Source: Plastoroseomonas arctica (GTDB taxonomy: Bacteria > Pseudomonadota > Alphaproteobacteria > Acetobacterales > Acetobacteraceae). From it: a stretch of DNA of 64,000 nt. Where the stretch lies: the NCBI RefSeq assembly GCF_018128965.1, contig NZ_JAAEDH010000001.1:248001-312000 (forward strand), read 5' to 3'. This document shows positions 37,297 to 45,855 of this stretch, one piece after another. Numbering within the stretch: position 1 is the first letter of the stretch; each line of letters starts with the position of its first letter. The translations under genes and the position numbers were made by a program. The notes under the pieces are model-generated. The model was not told the origin of the DNA, ran no database searches, and was given only the letters and a program-made list of their open reading frames with translations.

Positions 37297-37584
37297 CAAG
37301 GCCAGGGGGCGCTGCCCCCTGGACCCCCGCCGGGGATCGCGCCGATCCCCGGGCCCCTGCGTGTGTTGCCCCCGGGCATGGATGGGGTGAGCTAGTGGGA
37401 AGCGCCGGGGTGGGAAGGGGGCCCGTCGAGGGAGCTCCGCTGGCACTAGCGTTCCACGCGCCCCCTTCCCACCCCGGCTCGCTTCCTGCGAGCCTCAACA
37501 CCCTACCAACCCGAGAACCAAGAGATGGAGGTCCAGGATCGACACGATCCTGGCGGGGTCCAGGGGCAGCGCCCCTGGCCTTGT
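37297..37584. repeat. Nested inverted-repeat element (REP/REPIN- or MITE-like)
   Basis: A 288-base intergenic element in the 321-base gap 37286-37606, which contains no gene. Left end: hairpins CCAGGGGGC/GCCCCCTGG (37302-37322) and GGGGATCG/CGATCCCC (37332-37350). The right end has the same two hairpins, inverted (GGATCG/CGATCC, 37536-37550; CCAGGGGC/GCCCCTGG, 37560-37578). Inside is a perfect 19-base inverted repeat, 37404-37422 and 37460-37478. Both outer ends read CAAGGCCAGGGG inward. Similar GGCCAGGGGGCGCTGCCCCC palindromes are known as extragenic repeats in Alphaproteobacteria. Confidence 0.75.
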
Positions 37585-37606
37585 TTCCCCCGCCTGGCTC
37601 ACCCTC

Positions 37607-37936
37607 TCAGCGCGGGCGTGCTGCGGATTGGCGCACGCAGTCGCGGGCCAGGCGGTCGCGTTCGTAGGAGCGTCCGGCGATGTCGCTTTGAGCGCGTTCG
37701 TTGGAGATCGAGGTTTGGCTGCCGAGGCGATTTTCGCCTTCGTCGATGCGCATCTGCTGACCGCGGTCGCGGAACAGGACAACGCGCTCGGATTCGCGTC
37801 GGCAGGCTTCCTCGATGGTGGGGGCGCCGGCGGATGTGGTTGCGGTGGGCGCGGGTGCGGGTGACGGGTCGGAGAAGGCGCATCCGGCCATCATCAGCGT
37901 GGGCAGCAGCGGGAGAAGCAACGCGACTCGGGTCAT
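37607..37936 (-). CDS. Small lipoprotein
   Basis: 109 residues with a lipoprotein leader: MTRVALLLPLLPTLMMAGC, lipobox L-M-M-A-G-C with the lipidated Cys at 19. An Ala/Pro/Thr linker follows, then a charged helical region rich in Arg and Glu. Probably anchored in the outer membrane or inner membrane outer face. No family recognised. It is 1 base from the next gene upstream, so they are co-transcribed. Confidence 0.78.
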   Translation of the reverse strand: MTRVALLLPLLPTLMMAGCAFSDPSPAPAPTATTSAGAPTIEEACRRESERVVLFRDRGQQMRIDEGENRLGSQTSISNERAQSDIAGRSYERDRLARDCVRQSAARPR

Positions 37937-37937
37937 G

Positions 37938-38423
37938 TCAGGCCTCGGCGGGGATGGCCTTCGACAGTAGCGCGCGCAGGCCCTCCGCGTCGAACCGGGC
38001 GCCGCGGTCGAGCGGCATGGCGGCGGCGGCCTCGATCAGGGCGGGGTGGAACTCGGCCCCTTCGCGGGTGAGCGTCCAGAGTGGAGCGAGGAAGGGCGCG
38101 CGCGGCAGGATGTCCACCAGCGCGAGCAGGCGCAGGCAGAGCGCGAGGCCGGGCAGGGTTGCCAGGCCGGCCCGGGCGTCGATGGCTTCGGCCCAGGCGG
38201 CGGCGTCGCGGTCGGCGAGGGCGAGGGTGGTGGCTTCCCCGTCGGGATGGGCGAAGCGCAGCAGGCGGGGCTGGCCGAAGGTCTCGGCCGCGGCGGCTTC
38301 GCGGGCGACGTCCCAGGCTTCGAGCAGATCGCGCGGGCGGACGGCGGGCAGCGCCTCGGGCGGGAGGGCGATGGCGTAGGTGAGGACGCCGTCGGGGGCG
38401 CGGGCGCAGCGGATGGAGGGCAC
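37938..38423 (-). CDS. Hypothetical protein
   Basis: 161-residue Ala/Leu-rich protein; the frame is open far upstream, but coding character and the divergent amidase gene at 38529 place the start near the GTG of (M)PSIRCARAPDG. There is no good ribosome site, so the start is uncertain. No signal peptide, membrane segment or recognised motif. It is followed after 1 base by the lipoprotein gene. Confidence 0.6.
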   Translation of the reverse strand: MPSIRCARAPDGVLTYAIALPPEALPAVRPRDLLEAWDVAREAAAAETFGQPRLLRFAHPDGEATTLALADRDAAAWAEAIDARAGLATLPGLALCLRLLALVDILPRAPFLAPLWTLTREGAEFHPALIEAAAAMPLDRGARFDAEGLRALLSKAIPAEA

Positions 38424-38528
38424 GGGAATAAGGTGGCCATGCGGGCGCCGAAGCGCCAGGGCTTGAACGTGGCGCCGCCCGGCACAGCGTGGCTTGACTG
38501 CCCCGCTGGTCCGGGCAGGCTCGGCGCC

Positions 38529-39809
38529 ATGACCCATCCCGCCGATCTCTCCCTTGCCGAACTGCGCCAACGCGTCGAGGCAGGCAGCCTCTCCGCCCTG
38601 GATTTGGCCGAGGCCTACCTGGAGCGGATCGCGGCGCGCGAGCCGGTGCTGCGCGCCTTCGCCTGGCTGGACCCGGCGCTGGTGCGCCGCGAGGCGGCAG
38701 CGATTGATCGGAGCTCGTCCAAGGGTTTGCTGTTCGGCGTTCCCTTTGCGGTGAAGGATGTGATCGACACCGCGGACCAGCCTTCGCAATACGGGTCGCC
38801 GATCTGGGCGGGGTGGCGGCCGCGCTCGGACGCCGCCTGCGTCGCCGCGGCGCGGCTCGCGGGCGCGAACATCATCGGCAAGACGGTGACGACGGAGTTC
38901 GCCACGCGCCATGCGGGGGCGACGACCAACCCGGCCAATCCCAGGCACACGCCGGGCGGTTCGTCCCAGGGATCGGCGGCGGCGGTCGGCGCGGGGGTGG
39001 TGCCGCTCGCCTTTGGTACGCAGACGGCGGGCAGCGTGATCCGCCCGGCGGCCTTCTGCGGTGCCGTCGGATTCAAGCCGAGCTACGGAACCCTGCACAG
39101 AGCCGGCATGAAAGTCATGAGCGAAAGCCTTGATACCATTGGGATTATGGCGCGCAGCGTGGTGGACGCCGCCTATGGCATGGCGGCCCTCACCGGGCGT
39201 TCGCCCGGCGACGTGACGGCGAAGCCCGCGCGCGCCCCGCGCCTCGCCGTGGTGATGGGCCCGCAGGCGGATCTCGCCGCGCCGGAGACGATCGCACTGT
39301 TTGAGCGCGTGGCCGAGGCGTGCCGCCGCGCAGGCGCCACGGTCACTCCGGTGACACTCACGCCGCCCATGGGCGAGGCGTTCGAGGCGCATCCCTTCGT
39401 GATGAACATGGAGAGCGCGGCGTCCATTGCGTGGGAGATGGACCATGCCCGCGCGCTTGTCTCCCCGGTCCTGGCCGAGCGCATGGAATGGGCGCGCGCG
39501 CAGGACCCACAGAAGCTGGAGGGCGGCCGCGCCGCCTTCGCCGCCGCGCGCGCCGCATTCCCGGCGATGATCGAAGGCTTCGACGCCGTGCTAACCCCCG
39601 CCGCCCCCGGCGAGGCGCCCGAAGGTCTCGGCTGGACCGGCGATCCCGGGTTCAACACGCTGTGGACGCTGCTGCATGTGCCCTGCGTCACGGTGCCAGC
39701 CGGAAGCGGGCCGCGCGGGCTGCCGCTCGGCGTGCAGGTGGTGGGGCGGATCGGCGAGGACGGCGCGACGCTCGCCTGGGGCGAGTGGGTGGCGCGGGCG
39801 ATCGGCTGA
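38529..39809 (+). CDS. Amidase signature family enzyme
   Basis: 426-residue Ser-cisSer-Lys amidase: K76 (FAVKDV), cis-Ser S145 (PGGSSQGSAAAV) and nucleophile S169 (TAGSVIRPAAFCG). Start ATG is the first to give the family N-terminal helix LSLAELRQRVEAGSLSAL. It hydrolyses amides; it lacks GatA's context (a separate gatA is at 60427) and is therefore likely a catabolic amidase. Substrate unknown. Confidence 0.92.
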   Translation: MTHPADLSLAELRQRVEAGSLSALDLAEAYLERIAAREPVLRAFAWLDPALVRREAAAIDRSSSKGLLFGVPFAVKDVIDTADQPSQYGSPIWAGWRPRSDAACVAAARLAGANIIGKTVTTEFATRHAGATTNPANPRHTPGGSSQGSAAAVGAGVVPLAFGTQTAGSVIRPAAFCGAVGFKPSYGTLHRAGMKVMSESLDTIGIMARSVVDAAYGMAALTGRSPGDVTAKPARAPRLAVVMGPQADLAAPETIALFERVAEACRRAGATVTPVTLTPPMGEAFEAHPFVMNMESAASIAWEMDHARALVSPVLAERMEWARAQDPQKLEGGRAAFAAARAAFPAMIEGFDAVLTPAAPGEAPEGLGWTGDPGFNTLWTLLHVPCVTVPAGSGPRGLPLGVQVVGRIGEDGATLAWGEWVARAIG

Positions 39810-40036
39810 GTGGAATTCGGGCGGCGGTCGTCAGCGAGGCGCCGTTGCCGGTCAAGCCGTAAATGCGGCGGCGCCGATCGGCTTCCTCGGCCGACCGCGC
39901 TTGGTGCTTCCGGTCGGTGGCAGCTTTGCCCAGCTGGAGGCGCTCACCGACCCTTTGCGCGCCGCGCGCGGCTGTTCGGTCGAGCGGGCGTGTTGAGTGG
40001 CGCTCTGCGAGCATGCGACGTCCGTACAGGGAACGC

Positions 40037-41434
40037 ATGAGTGCGGCTGCCGCCCTTGCCGCGGCGGAACGTGACCTCTCCTCGGGGCGCATGGTCCCGG
40101 CTCTGCGAGGCTTCACGCTGGCAGAGGCGGACCCGGCCCACGCCTTGCCGGCCGCGATCGGTGCGGCGCGGGCTGCGCTGCGCCTGGCGTGGTGTGACAC
40201 GGCGCTGCGGGCGGCGCGGCGCGCGCGCGTCCACCTCGGCGGCGCCCCGCTCGGCGAGCTCCCGGATGCCCAGGCTCAGCACGCGCATCTGCGGCGGGAG
40301 TTGCGCATCTGTCGGGCGCGGCTGCGTGAGGCGCCCGGCCCGGGCAACCTCGCGCCGGTCGTTGAGGTGCTGACCAGCGCCGGGCGGCTGCGCGCCGCGC
40401 GCGCGCTGCTCGGCACGGACCTGTCCGATCCGCTGCTGCGCCTGGCCGACGCCGGCCTCGCGCTGCGCGAAGGGCAGGGGAGCGGGGCGCTGGTCGCCCT
40501 CGCCGCCGAGCCGGGCCTGCCTGAGTGGTTATGCGCGCGCTTGGCCGACACCCTGCTCTCGGCAGGTGAGGGCGACGCCGCGCGGGCCCTCGCGGCCGCC
40601 CTGCCGCCCGCCCTCGGCCTGCCGATCCAGGTCCGCGCCGGGCTGTTCGACGACCCGCCCGAGGCGCGGCTTCGCGATGCCGAGGCCTGGCGCGACGCCG
40701 CCACGGACGTCTCCCAGGCGACCGACGCCGCGCGCCACGGCCTCACCGCCGCCCTCGACGCCGAGCGACTGCTGCTGGACCAGGTGCCGCGCCTGCCGGC
40801 CGCGCCGCACCGCGCGACGCTGTTCGCCTATTGGGATTCACCCGCGCCACCCGATGATGTCGCCGCCGTCTTCGCCAGCTGGGCGCGGCACAATCCCGGC
40901 CTCGCGCTGCGTCGCTTCGACCGCGTTACCGCGCAGGCCTATGTCGGGGAACGCCAGGGCGAAGCCGGCGTCGCCGGTTTCGACGCCTGCCCCAACCCCT
41001 CCTTCCGGTCGAACCTGCTGCGCGCCGCGGCGCTGTATGCGGAAGGCGGTCTCTACGCCGATGCCGATGAGCGCTGCCTCGCCCCGATTGCGGACTGGAT
41101 CGCGCTGGCGCGGCGCGATTTCCTCGCCGCCGTGTCGTCCGAACGGCCGCACTACCTGCACACGCAGTTTCTCGGCGCGCCGCCGGGTCACCCGCTGTTG
41201 CGCGCCGCGCTCGCGACCATGATCGCGGATCTTGTGGCGGCGGGCCGGGCGGGTGTGGCGCTGCGGAACTGGGAGAGCGGCGGCCCGGGATGCTTCACCC
41301 GTGCGCTGATGGCGGTGCGTGCGGGCAGCGCGCCGACGCTGCGGCTGCTGAGCACGCCCGCCTATCGGGCGCGCGTGGAACTTGCCGACGACCTCGCCTA
41401 CAAGCGCGACGCGGCAGCCAATTGGCGCGTCTGA
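40037..41434 (+). CDS. GT32-like glycosyltransferase with N-terminal helical region
   Basis: 465 residues. The C-terminal half has the DXD sugar-nucleotide site of glycosyltransferase family 32 in AALYAEGGLYADADERC (about 335-351) and the preceding FRSNLLRAA. The N-terminal 240 residues are an Ala/Leu/Arg-rich helical array, possibly TPR-like. A longer start at 40013 (MRRPYRERM) is possible; GGGAA precedes the chosen ATG. No sugar-pathway genes are nearby. Its stop is fused with that of the convergent molybdenum gene (TGATCA). Confidence 0.75.
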   Translation: MSAAAALAAAERDLSSGRMVPALRGFTLAEADPAHALPAAIGAARAALRLAWCDTALRAARRARVHLGGAPLGELPDAQAQHAHLRRELRICRARLREAPGPGNLAPVVEVLTSAGRLRAARALLGTDLSDPLLRLADAGLALREGQGSGALVALAAEPGLPEWLCARLADTLLSAGEGDAARALAAALPPALGLPIQVRAGLFDDPPEARLRDAEAWRDAATDVSQATDAARHGLTAALDAERLLLDQVPRLPAAPHRATLFAYWDSPAPPDDVAAVFASWARHNPGLALRRFDRVTAQAYVGERQGEAGVAGFDACPNPSFRSNLLRAAALYAEGGLYADADERCLAPIADWIALARRDFLAAVSSERPHYLHTQFLGAPPGHPLLRAALATMIADLVAAGRAGVALRNWESGGPGCFTRALMAVRAGSAPTLRLLSTPAYRARVELADDLAYKRDAAANWRV

Positions 41435-43087
41435 TCACCCCCGCGCCGGAAACACCCCCGGCGCGGTGGCGAGCTCCGCCACGGTATCAAAATCGCGCAG
41501 CACGGCGTCGTCGGGCATCTCGACCTCGACCATCCGGTCGGCGTGCTGGCCCGCAAGATGCCGCGCGCCGACATCGCCGGTGATGGCGAGCATGGCGGGA
41601 ATGAATTCGCGAGACCAAAGCATCGGGTTACCCTGCTTGCCGCGATAGGTGGGCATGACGATCGCGCGCCCCTCCTCGGGGTCGAAGGCGGCGAGCAGCT
41701 TGTCGAGCATCGCCGCGCTGATCAGCGGCATGTCGCCCAGGCAGACCAGCACGCCATCGGCATCGGGGGGGATGGCGGCAAGGCCCGCCTTGAGGCTCGC
41801 CGACAGCCCCTCGGCGAAATCCTCGGCATGGATGAAGGCGACGCGGCGCCCGGCCAGGGCCGCCTGCACCGCCTCATGCTCATGCCCGGTAACCACGATG
41901 ATGGGGTGCGCCTGGCTTTCCAGCACGCGATCGACCACGCGTGCCACCATGGGCGTGCCTTTGGTGTCGCGAACCAGCAGCTTGTTCAGCGGTGCCATGC
42001 GGCGGGACCGCCCGGCCGCGAGCACCAGCGCGGCGATCTTGCGGGCGCGGCGCGGCGCGTTGGGCGGCGGCGGTACCTTGGGCGCCTCACCGCGCGGCAG
42101 CGGCCGGGTCTCGATCTCCTTCAGCAACCCGCCCACGCCCATCGCCATGATGTCGCGCGGCGTGACCGCGATGCCGGCGAACAGCCGCTGCAGCACCCAG
42201 TCGAAGCCGTTGAGCTTGGGGCTCCGCGCGCACCCGGGCAGCACGATGGACGGCACCGCGCCCACGCTTCCCAGGCACAGCAAATTCCCCGGATCGACCG
42301 GCATGCCGAAATGCGCGATGGCGCCGCCGGCGCGGATGATCGCTGCCGGCCCGGTATCGCGCCGGTCCACCACGGCCGAGGCGCCGATCAGCAGCAGCAT
42401 CTCCGCCCCTTCCTTGAGCAGGGCGCGGAGCGCGGCGGCGGCGGCGTGTTCCTCGTGCGGGGTGCGGCGCACCGGCAGCAGGGATCCGTGCAGCGCCTCC
42501 ACCCGGGCGCGCGTCGCCTCGATGGTGCCCTCCATCACGCTTTCCTTGATCCCCGGCAGCTCGGTGAGGACGAGGCCCACCTTGAGCGGGCGGAAGGGGT
42601 GGACGGCGATGGGCGGGCGGCTGCCCTTGGCGATCGTCTCGGCCAGCTGCAGCACCGCGCCGGGCGAGGCGAAGGGGATGACCTTGATGGTCGCCACCAT
42701 CTCCTTCGCACTCACCGGGGTGTGGTTGGGTAGCGTCGCGACAGTGAGGCTCTCATCCATCTGATTGATGCGGTCGATACGCGCGGCGTCCAGCACCAGC
42801 AGCCCGGCTGCCTCGGCCATCAGGTTCACCCGGCCGGTCGCCGCGCGGCTGCGCGCGAGCAGGGCGCCGCGCAACGCCTCGGCAAGCCGGTCCGCGGCCT
42901 CGTCCTCCGGTATCTCGCCGCGCGCGAGGCGGGCTGCGATGACCGAGCCATGGCCCTCGGCCCGCAAGGCGACGATCGCCTCCGCATCCAGCGCTGTGCC
43001 CTTCTTGATCACCCGACCCTTGAGCCGGATGGTGTGGGCGAGGATCGCGCCCTCCGCCTCCTCGAGCGGCGTCGCCCCGAAATTCAC
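41435..43087 (-). CDS. Molybdopterin-binding / MobA-like nucleotidyltransferase fusion
   Basis: 550-residue fusion. The N-terminal part (about 1-335) is a MoeA/MoaB-like molybdopterin-binding region with LPGIKESVMEGTI, MLLLIGASAVVDRRD and SIVLPGCARSPKLNGFDWVL. The C-terminal part (about 345-550) is a MobA/MocA-type transferase: ALVLAAGRSRRMAPLNKLL, GDMPLIS. It likely makes molybdopterin cytosine or guanine dinucleotide for XDH-type enzymes. The GTG start overlaps the xdhC stop (GTGA). It is the last gene of the maturation operon. Confidence 0.9.
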   Translation of the reverse strand: MNFGATPLEEAEGAILAHTIRLKGRVIKKGTALDAEAIVALRAEGHGSVIAARLARGEIPEDEAADRLAEALRGALLARSRAATGRVNLMAEAAGLLVLDAARIDRINQMDESLTVATLPNHTPVSAKEMVATIKVIPFASPGAVLQLAETIAKGSRPPIAVHPFRPLKVGLVLTELPGIKESVMEGTIEATRARVEALHGSLLPVRRTPHEEHAAAAALRALLKEGAEMLLLIGASAVVDRRDTGPAAIIRAGGAIAHFGMPVDPGNLLCLGSVGAVPSIVLPGCARSPKLNGFDWVLQRLFAGIAVTPRDIMAMGVGGLLKEIETRPLPRGEAPKVPPPPNAPRRARKIAALVLAAGRSRRMAPLNKLLVRDTKGTPMVARVVDRVLESQAHPIIVVTGHEHEAVQAALAGRRVAFIHAEDFAEGLSASLKAGLAAIPPDADGVLVCLGDMPLISAAMLDKLLAAFDPEEGRAIVMPTYRGKQGNPMLWSREFIPAMLAITGDVGARHLAGQHADRMVEVEMPDDAVLRDFDTVAELATAPGVFPARG

Positions 43088-43809
43088 GCGCTGACCTTTG
43101 CCGCCATGGCGGGCTGAGCGCGCACCGCGCCGAGGGACGCGCCACGCCGGCACGCCACGATTTCCGCCATGATGGACAGCGCGATCTCGGCCGCCGTCAC
43201 CGCGCGGATGTCGAGGCCCACCGGGGCATGGATGCGCGCGATCGCCTCGGCGCCATGGCCGAGCTCCGTCAACCGGGCCACACGCTTCGCATGCGTCCGG
43301 CGCGACCCTAGCGCGCCGATGTAGAAGGCGCCCGAGCGCAGCGCGATGTCGAGCGCGGGATCGTCGAGCTTCGGGTCATGGGTCAGCGTGACGACGGCGG
43401 TGCGCGTGTCCGGCGCGAGTTCGGCCATCGCATCGTCGGGCCAGGCATCGATCAGCGTCACGCCGGGCAGGCGTTCCTCGGTCGCGAAGGCGCGGCGCGG
43501 GTCGATCACGGTGACCGCGAAGCCCAGCGCCGGCGCCATCGGGGCGAGCGCCTGTGTAATGTGGGCGGCCCCGATGACCAGCAGCCGCAGCGGCGGATTG
43601 TAGGGGTGGATGAACCAGGCCTCACCCTCGAGGTTCAGGTTCCCGGCGGCATCGGCGTCGAGGGCCGCGAGAGCCGCCTCGGCCAGAGGGCCGGGCACCT
43701 GGTCGGCGGGAAACAGGTGCTGTGCGCCGTCCGACAGCCGCGTCAGCAGCGCGACCGGACGCTTGGCCGCGCGTTCCGCTTGCAACCGCGCGAGGGTCTC
43801 GGCCCTCAC
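43084..43809 (-). CDS. xdhC: XdhC-like protein, C-terminal NAD-fold half
   Basis: 241-residue XdhC/CoxF-type protein carrying the Rossmann-like C-domain: LLVIGAAHITQALAPMAPALG (about 88-108) and GALGSRRTHAKRVARL. It handles the molybdenum cofactor, including sulfuration, before insertion. The N-terminal CoxI domain is encoded separately just upstream; a longer open frame exists but is an out-of-frame passage through that gene. GTG start overlaps the upstream stop by 4 bases. Confidence 0.85.
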   Translation of the reverse strand: MRAETLARLQAERAAKRPVALLTRLSDGAQHLFPADQVPGPLAEAALAALDADAAGNLNLEGEAWFIHPYNPPLRLLVIGAAHITQALAPMAPALGFAVTVIDPRRAFATEERLPGVTLIDAWPDDAMAELAPDTRTAVVTLTHDPKLDDPALDIALRSGAFYIGALGSRRTHAKRVARLTELGHGAEAIARIHAPVGLDIRAVTAAEIALSIMAEIVACRRGASLGAVRAQPAMAAKVSA

Positions 43810-44120
43810 GCCAGCGGTTCCACGAAGACCTTGAGCTTGCCGCCGCAGGACAGGCCCACCTCCCAGGCGCGCTCGTCGCTGATGCCGAAATCGAGCAGCG
43901 CGGGCGCACCGGAGTTCATCGCGCCCTTGGCGGCATCGGCCACCGCACCCTCGATGCACCCGCCCGAGACGGAACCCGCGAGCTTGCCGCTCATCGTCAC
44001 CGCGAGCTGGGAGCCGGCGGGGCGCGGGCTGCTGCCCCAGGTCTCCACGACGGTCGCGATCGCGACCTGCTCGCCGGCATCGCGCCATGCGCCGGCAATC
44101 GCCAGGATGTCTTCGGTCAT
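43806..44120 (-). CDS. XdhC/CoxI N-terminal domain protein
   Basis: 104 residues with the XdhC_CoxI motif: VAIATVVETWGSSPRPAGS (about 19-37) and GSVSGGCIEGAV (about 48-59, conserved Cys). It is the front half of the usual XdhC, here a separate gene, which matches two-gene XdhC arrangements seen in cox clusters. Overlaps the CoxE gene and the xdhC gene by 4 bases each, so all three are translated together. Confidence 0.88.
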   Translation of the reverse strand: MTEDILAIAGAWRDAGEQVAIATVVETWGSSPRPAGSQLAVTMSGKLAGSVSGGCIEGAVADAAKGAMNSGAPALLDFGISDERAWEVGLSCGGKLKVFVEPLA

Positions 44121-45322
44121 ATGGGTCTTCCCTGTGAGGAGGAGAGGGAGGCGACGAGGGCGCGCAGACTGTCGAGGTTGTGCACGGGGCGGAACTCATC
44201 GACATGCGGCAGCATCGCCCGGATGCCCTGGGATTTGGGTTCGAAGGCGGCGTAACGCAACAGCGGGTTCAGCCAGATCAGCCGACGGCATGAGTTTGCC
44301 AATCGCTCGGTCGCTGCCGCCAGGCCTTCGGCGCCGTCACGGTCCAGGCCATCGGTGATCAGGAGCACGACGGCGCCCTGGCCGAGCACCCGGCGCGACC
44401 AGTCCCGGTTGAAGCGGGTGAGCGATTCGCCGATACGCGTGCCGCCCGACCAGTCCGGCACCGCCTTGGCGACCTGCTCGAAGGCCACTTCGGCGTCCCT
44501 GTGGCGCAGCTGGCGGGTGACGTTGGACAGACGCGTGCCGAACAGGAAGGTCGCCACCCGTTCGCGGTCGTTGGACAGCGCATGGAGGAAGTGGATCAGC
44601 ACCTGGGCGTAGCGCGCCATGGAACCCGAGATGTCGCACAGCGCCACCAGCGGCGGGGGCCGCGTCACCCGGCGGCGGCGTTCGAGGCCAAGGATCTCAC
44701 CGCCGGTGCGCAGGCTCTCGCGCACCGTCGCGCGAAGGTCGGCCACGGGGCCGGCGGGGTCGGGGCGAAAGCGGCGGGTGCGGCGCTCGTCGAGCGGCAG
44801 GACCAGTTTTCTGATCTCGCGCTTGGCGTTGGCGATGTCGGCGGCCGACATCGCCTCGAAATCCATCCCCTGCAGGCGCTCGGCCGCACTCACCGTCGCC
44901 GTCATGTCGATCTCGGGCGGGCGGTCTTCAGGCGGGCGGGGCGGCGGCTTGGGGCCGCCCTGCATGGCCTCGGCTAGGCGTCGCGCGGCCGGCGGCGGCT
45001 TTTCGGGCGGGGCCTTCTGGCCCTCCAACATGGCCATCATCGCCGCGTGCTTTCCCGCCTCCGGGTCGCGCCAGAAGAGAGAAAAGGCCTGGTCGAAGAT
45101 CTCGAAATGCTCGCGCCGGCGCAGCATCACCGCGCGCAGCGCGGCGTGGAACTGGCGCCGGTCGCCGATGTCGATCCGGGTCAGCGCATCCAACGCGGCC
45201 ATGGTCTCGGCGGGACCCACGGGCAGGCCGGTTCGGCGCAGCAGCCGCCCGAAGGCGGCGAGGTTCGGGGCAAGGGCGTGGGGCCCCGCCGGTCGGTCGG
45301 ACAGCGGCGTCATCGGCTCCAC
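44117..45322 (-). CDS. coxE: CoxE-like VWA domain protein
   Basis: 401 residues. A von Willebrand A domain in the C-terminal half has the MIDAS motif D230-IS-G-S234 (ALCDISGSMARY) and WSGGTRIGESLTRF (the Thr-containing loop). The N-terminal half is helical with a Pro-rich linker (about 103-138). In carbon monoxide dehydrogenase clusters CoxE works with the AAA+ ATPase CoxD in assembling the Mo-Cu site or related cofactor. It overlaps the XdhC gene by 4 bases. Confidence 0.92.
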   Translation of the reverse strand: MEPMTPLSDRPAGPHALAPNLAAFGRLLRRTGLPVGPAETMAALDALTRIDIGDRRQFHAALRAVMLRRREHFEIFDQAFSLFWRDPEAGKHAAMMAMLEGQKAPPEKPPPAARRLAEAMQGGPKPPPRPPEDRPPEIDMTATVSAAERLQGMDFEAMSAADIANAKREIRKLVLPLDERRTRRFRPDPAGPVADLRATVRESLRTGGEILGLERRRRVTRPPPLVALCDISGSMARYAQVLIHFLHALSNDRERVATFLFGTRLSNVTRQLRHRDAEVAFEQVAKAVPDWSGGTRIGESLTRFNRDWSRRVLGQGAVVLLITDGLDRDGAEGLAAATERLANSCRRLIWLNPLLRYAAFEPKSQGIRAMLPHVDEFRPVHNLDSLRALVASLSSSQGRPI

Positions 45323-45385
45323 CTAGATCGCTTTCCGCTCGAATGTCATCAGGCGGGCGGTCGCTCGAGCGCGGCTGGATCGCCC

Positions 45386-45814
45386 CTAGCGGGTGATCAT
45401 CCGGCCCTGCGCATCGTAGTAGATGGTTCGTCCGGAGCCATCGACACGGCTGCTGCCGGTGATGGCGCCGCGCGCGTCGCGGGTGGTGGTCGTCCCGGCG
45501 GTGTCGGTGTCGCGGCTGCCGCTCTGCCGCCCCGCGGGGTCGTAGAGCGTGTCCGTCCTGCCATTGCCGCTTGGCCGGCTTGACCCCGTGGGGCGACCGC
45601 CCTGGTCGTAGTAGCGGGTGGTGCCGGCGCCATCCTGCCGGCTGCTGCCGGTCGAACGACCGCTCGGGTCGGCGTAGCGCGTCGTCCCCGCGCCATCGAC
45701 CCTGCTGCTGCCCCCGGGCGTCATCCCGAGCGAGGTGCCGTCCTTCTGCGCCTGCGCCGCCGGCGCCAGCGCCAGGAGGCCAGCAAGGAGCAAGGCGGAG
45801 CGGATCGGCGTCAT
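45386..45814 (-). CDS. Exported protein with five 20-residue YD-like repeats
   Basis: 142 residues. Signal peptide MTPIRSALLLAGLLALAPAAQA, then about five tandem repeats of 20-21 residues with the consensus GSSR-DGAGTTRYYD--GR-T, resembling short YD/Rhs-type repeats (Tyr, Asp and Gly at fixed spacing). AAGGA lies 9 bases before the ATG. It sits between coxD and coxE on the same strand, spacing 41 and 63 bases, which is unusual. Role unknown; a small beta-structured secreted protein is likely. Confidence 0.75.
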   Translation of the reverse strand: MTPIRSALLLAGLLALAPAAQAQKDGTSLGMTPGGSSRVDGAGTTRYADPSGRSTGSSRQDGAGTTRYYDQGGRPTGSSRPSGNGRTDTLYDPAGRQSGSRDTDTAGTTTTRDARGAITGSSRVDGSGRTIYYDAQGRMITR

Positions 45815-45855
45815 GGCGGGGGTTCCTTCTGCGCCGAGCACCTTAGCGGTGTTCA

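Noticed and set aside
37607-38570. Plus-strand Arg/Ser-rich frames over 37525-38570
   Set aside because: They read through the nested repeat and oppose the lipoprotein and hypothetical genes, which have a lipobox and better codon bias.
39810-40036. A small gene in the 227-base gap after the amidase
   Set aside because: Several frames are open, but none has a ribosome site, conserved pattern or coding bias; I see nothing in it except possible promoter sequence.
43084-44205. A single 373-residue XdhC frame
   Set aside because: Its first 130 residues are an out-of-frame reading of the CoxI-domain gene (43806-44120), which has the correct motifs; the real C-half starts at 43809.
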